From an uncultured Collinsella sp. (GTDB lineage: Bacteria; Actinomycetota; Coriobacteriia; Coriobacteriales; Coriobacteriaceae): DNA of 6,402 bases. Below, piece after piece: positions 5,418 to 6,402 of the stretch. Position 1 is the first letter of the stretch. Each line of letters opens with the position of its first letter. The notes under the pieces are model-generated. The model was given only the letters and a program-made list of their open reading frames with translations, was not told the origin of the DNA and made no database searches. The DNA lies in NCBI GenBank assembly GCA_902482615.1, contig CABTAA010000097.1, forward strand, positions 1-6,402, read 5' to 3'. The translations under genes were made by a program, and so were the position numbers.

Positions 5418-6353
5418 GTGAACATCCTGGTTTTGTTGCCCGTCAACGATCGTCACCGCGCGATCCTCGAGTCGAGCGCTCCGGGCGAGGACTTTATCTA
5501 CACGAGCTCCGATGCCATCACGCGTGAGCAGGTCGCCAACGCCGACGTGATCTTGGGCAACATAGACCCTGCCTTGCTTACCGCATGCGAGCATCTCCAG
5601 CTGTTGCAATTGCAGACCGCCGGCTATGACGACTACCTTGCCGCCGGCACCGTGCCGGCTGAAGCCAAGCTGTCTTGCTCAATCGGCGCCTACGGTCAGG
5701 CCGTGAGCGAGCACATGTTTGCCATGGTCCTTTCCATGATGAAGCGCCTGCCCGGCTATCACGACTTGCAGCGCGAGCATCGCTGGGAGGATTTGGGACC
5801 GGTTACCTCGCTCAAAAATGCCAACGTGCTAGTGCTGGGCGCGGGCGACATTGGCGGCCACTTTGCCACGCTCTGCCGCAGCATGGGTGCGCACGTCCGC
5901 GGCATCAAGCGCCATCCGCTCGTCTACCCCATTGTGTTTGAGGACATGGACGGCATGGACGCCCTACCTGAGCGCTTGGCGGAGGCCGACATCATCGCAT
6001 CCTTTATGCCGAGCACACCCGAGACCCGCGGTCTGGTGAACGCCGAGTTCTTCGCCGCGATGAAGCCGGGCGCCTTCTTTGCCAACGGCGGCCGCGGCGA
6101 CCTTGTGGTCGTCGACGACTTGGTTGCCGCCTTGGAGTCGGGACATCTCGCTGGCGCCGCGGTCGACGTCACCGACCCCGAGCCCCTGCCCGCGACAAGC
6201 CCGCTGTGGGATGCGCCCAACATGCTCATCACACCGCACGTCTCTGGCTGGTTCCATCTAGCCGCCACCCTCAACAACGTCGTCGACATTGCCGCGGAGA
6301 ATCTGCGTCACCTGCAGGCCGGCGAGACGCTCCGCTGCTGGATCGAGCACTGA
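5418..6353 (+). CDS. D-isomer-specific 2-hydroxyacid dehydrogenase
   Basis: A 311-residue cytoplasmic oxidoreductase that interconverts a 2-oxo acid and a D-2-hydroxy acid with a nicotinamide cofactor. It has the family layout: a split substrate domain (about 1-100 and 280-311) around a Rossmann domain with GAGDIG (141-146). The catalytic set is R226 (NGGRGD, 223-228), E255 (DVTDPEPL, 250-257) and H274 (TPHVSG, 272-277). The cofactor loop after the second strand reads GIKRHP (162-167), with K164/R165 where NAD enzymes carry Asp. NADP(H) preference is therefore likely. The length is normal and no lid is missing. It starts with GTG at 5418, chosen because GGAGAGG (5404-5410) lies 7 nt upstream. 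The substrate cannot be read from the sequence; glyoxylate/hydroxypyruvate or a branched 2-oxo acid are possible. The gene appears monocistronic, with a palindrome before it and a hairpin after it. Confidence 0.92.
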   Translation: MNILVLLPVNDRHRAILESSAPGEDFIYTSSDAITREQVANADVILGNIDPALLTACEHLQLLQLQTAGYDDYLAAGTVPAEAKLSCSIGAYGQAVSEHMFAMVLSMMKRLPGYHDLQREHRWEDLGPVTSLKNANVLVLGAGDIGGHFATLCRSMGAHVRGIKRHPLVYPIVFEDMDGMDALPERLAEADIIASFMPSTPETRGLVNAEFFAAMKPGAFFANGGRGDLVVVDDLVAALESGHLAGAAVDVTDPEPLPATSPLWDAPNMLITPHVSGWFHLAATLNNVVDIAAENLRHLQAGETLRCWIEH

Positions 6354-6355
6354 TT

Positions 6356-6383
6356 GTTCCGGCGTTTTACCAAACGCCGGAAC
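6356..6383 (+). terminator. Strong hairpin, probable terminator of the dehydrogenase gene
   Basis: GTTCCGGCGTTT (6356-6367) and AAACGCCGGAAC (6372-6383) form a perfect 12-bp stem with a TACC loop, starting 2 nt after the TGA stop. The position and stability suit a transcription terminator. No T-run follows on either strand (CTCTCGACG on the plus strand), so it would be a non-canonical, U-poor type. The remaining 19 bases to the window end show nothing recognisable. Confidence 0.55.
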
Positions 6384-6402
6384 CTCTCGACGCTGCGAGC
6401 CC

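Overview
The window looks like ordinary chromosome from a high-GC Gram-positive bacterium. The organism is probably a gut actinobacterium of the Coriobacteriia, with Collinsella-like style. That placement is an inference from four things: GC-rich codon third positions, purine-rich Shine-Dalgarno sites, a GGDEF/HD-GYP protein with a cysteine-bearing N-terminal sensor-like region, and many intergenic palindromes. No rRNA, tRNA, mobile element, CRISPR array or phage gene was seen. No marker gene fixes the species.

Layout. Positions 5-2271 hold a two-gene unit on the minus strand. A 626-residue protein with a degenerate GGDEF domain, a response-regulator receiver and an intact HD-GYP domain comes first. 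A small histidine phosphotransfer (Hpt) protein follows 23 bp later. Also on the minus strand, upstream of this unit after a 211-bp gap, is an alpha/beta hydrolase gene (2483-3280). It is divergent from a plus-strand radical SAM gene (3506-4282), which carries the CX3CX2C cluster motif. After 160 bp containing a perfect 20-bp inverted repeat comes a type I methionine aminopeptidase with an N-terminal SEC-C zinc motif (4443-5330). The last gene (5418-6353) is a D-2-hydroxyacid dehydrogenase that starts with GTG and is followed at once by a strong hairpin.

How the genes fit together. The left pair forms a coherent signalling module. Hpt can pass phosphate to a receiver domain, and that receiver sits next to a cyclic-di-GMP phosphodiesterase domain. 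The GGDEF domain has lost its synthetic signature but keeps the RxxD inhibitory-site motif, so it is more likely a nucleotide sensor than a cyclase. No histidine kinase lies in the window. The other four genes look like independent housekeeping or metabolic units, and nothing visible ties them into one pathway.

No new multi-gene system stands out. The most interesting items are the signalling module and the set of intergenic inverted repeats. The latter may be terminators, operators or members of dispersed repeat families.
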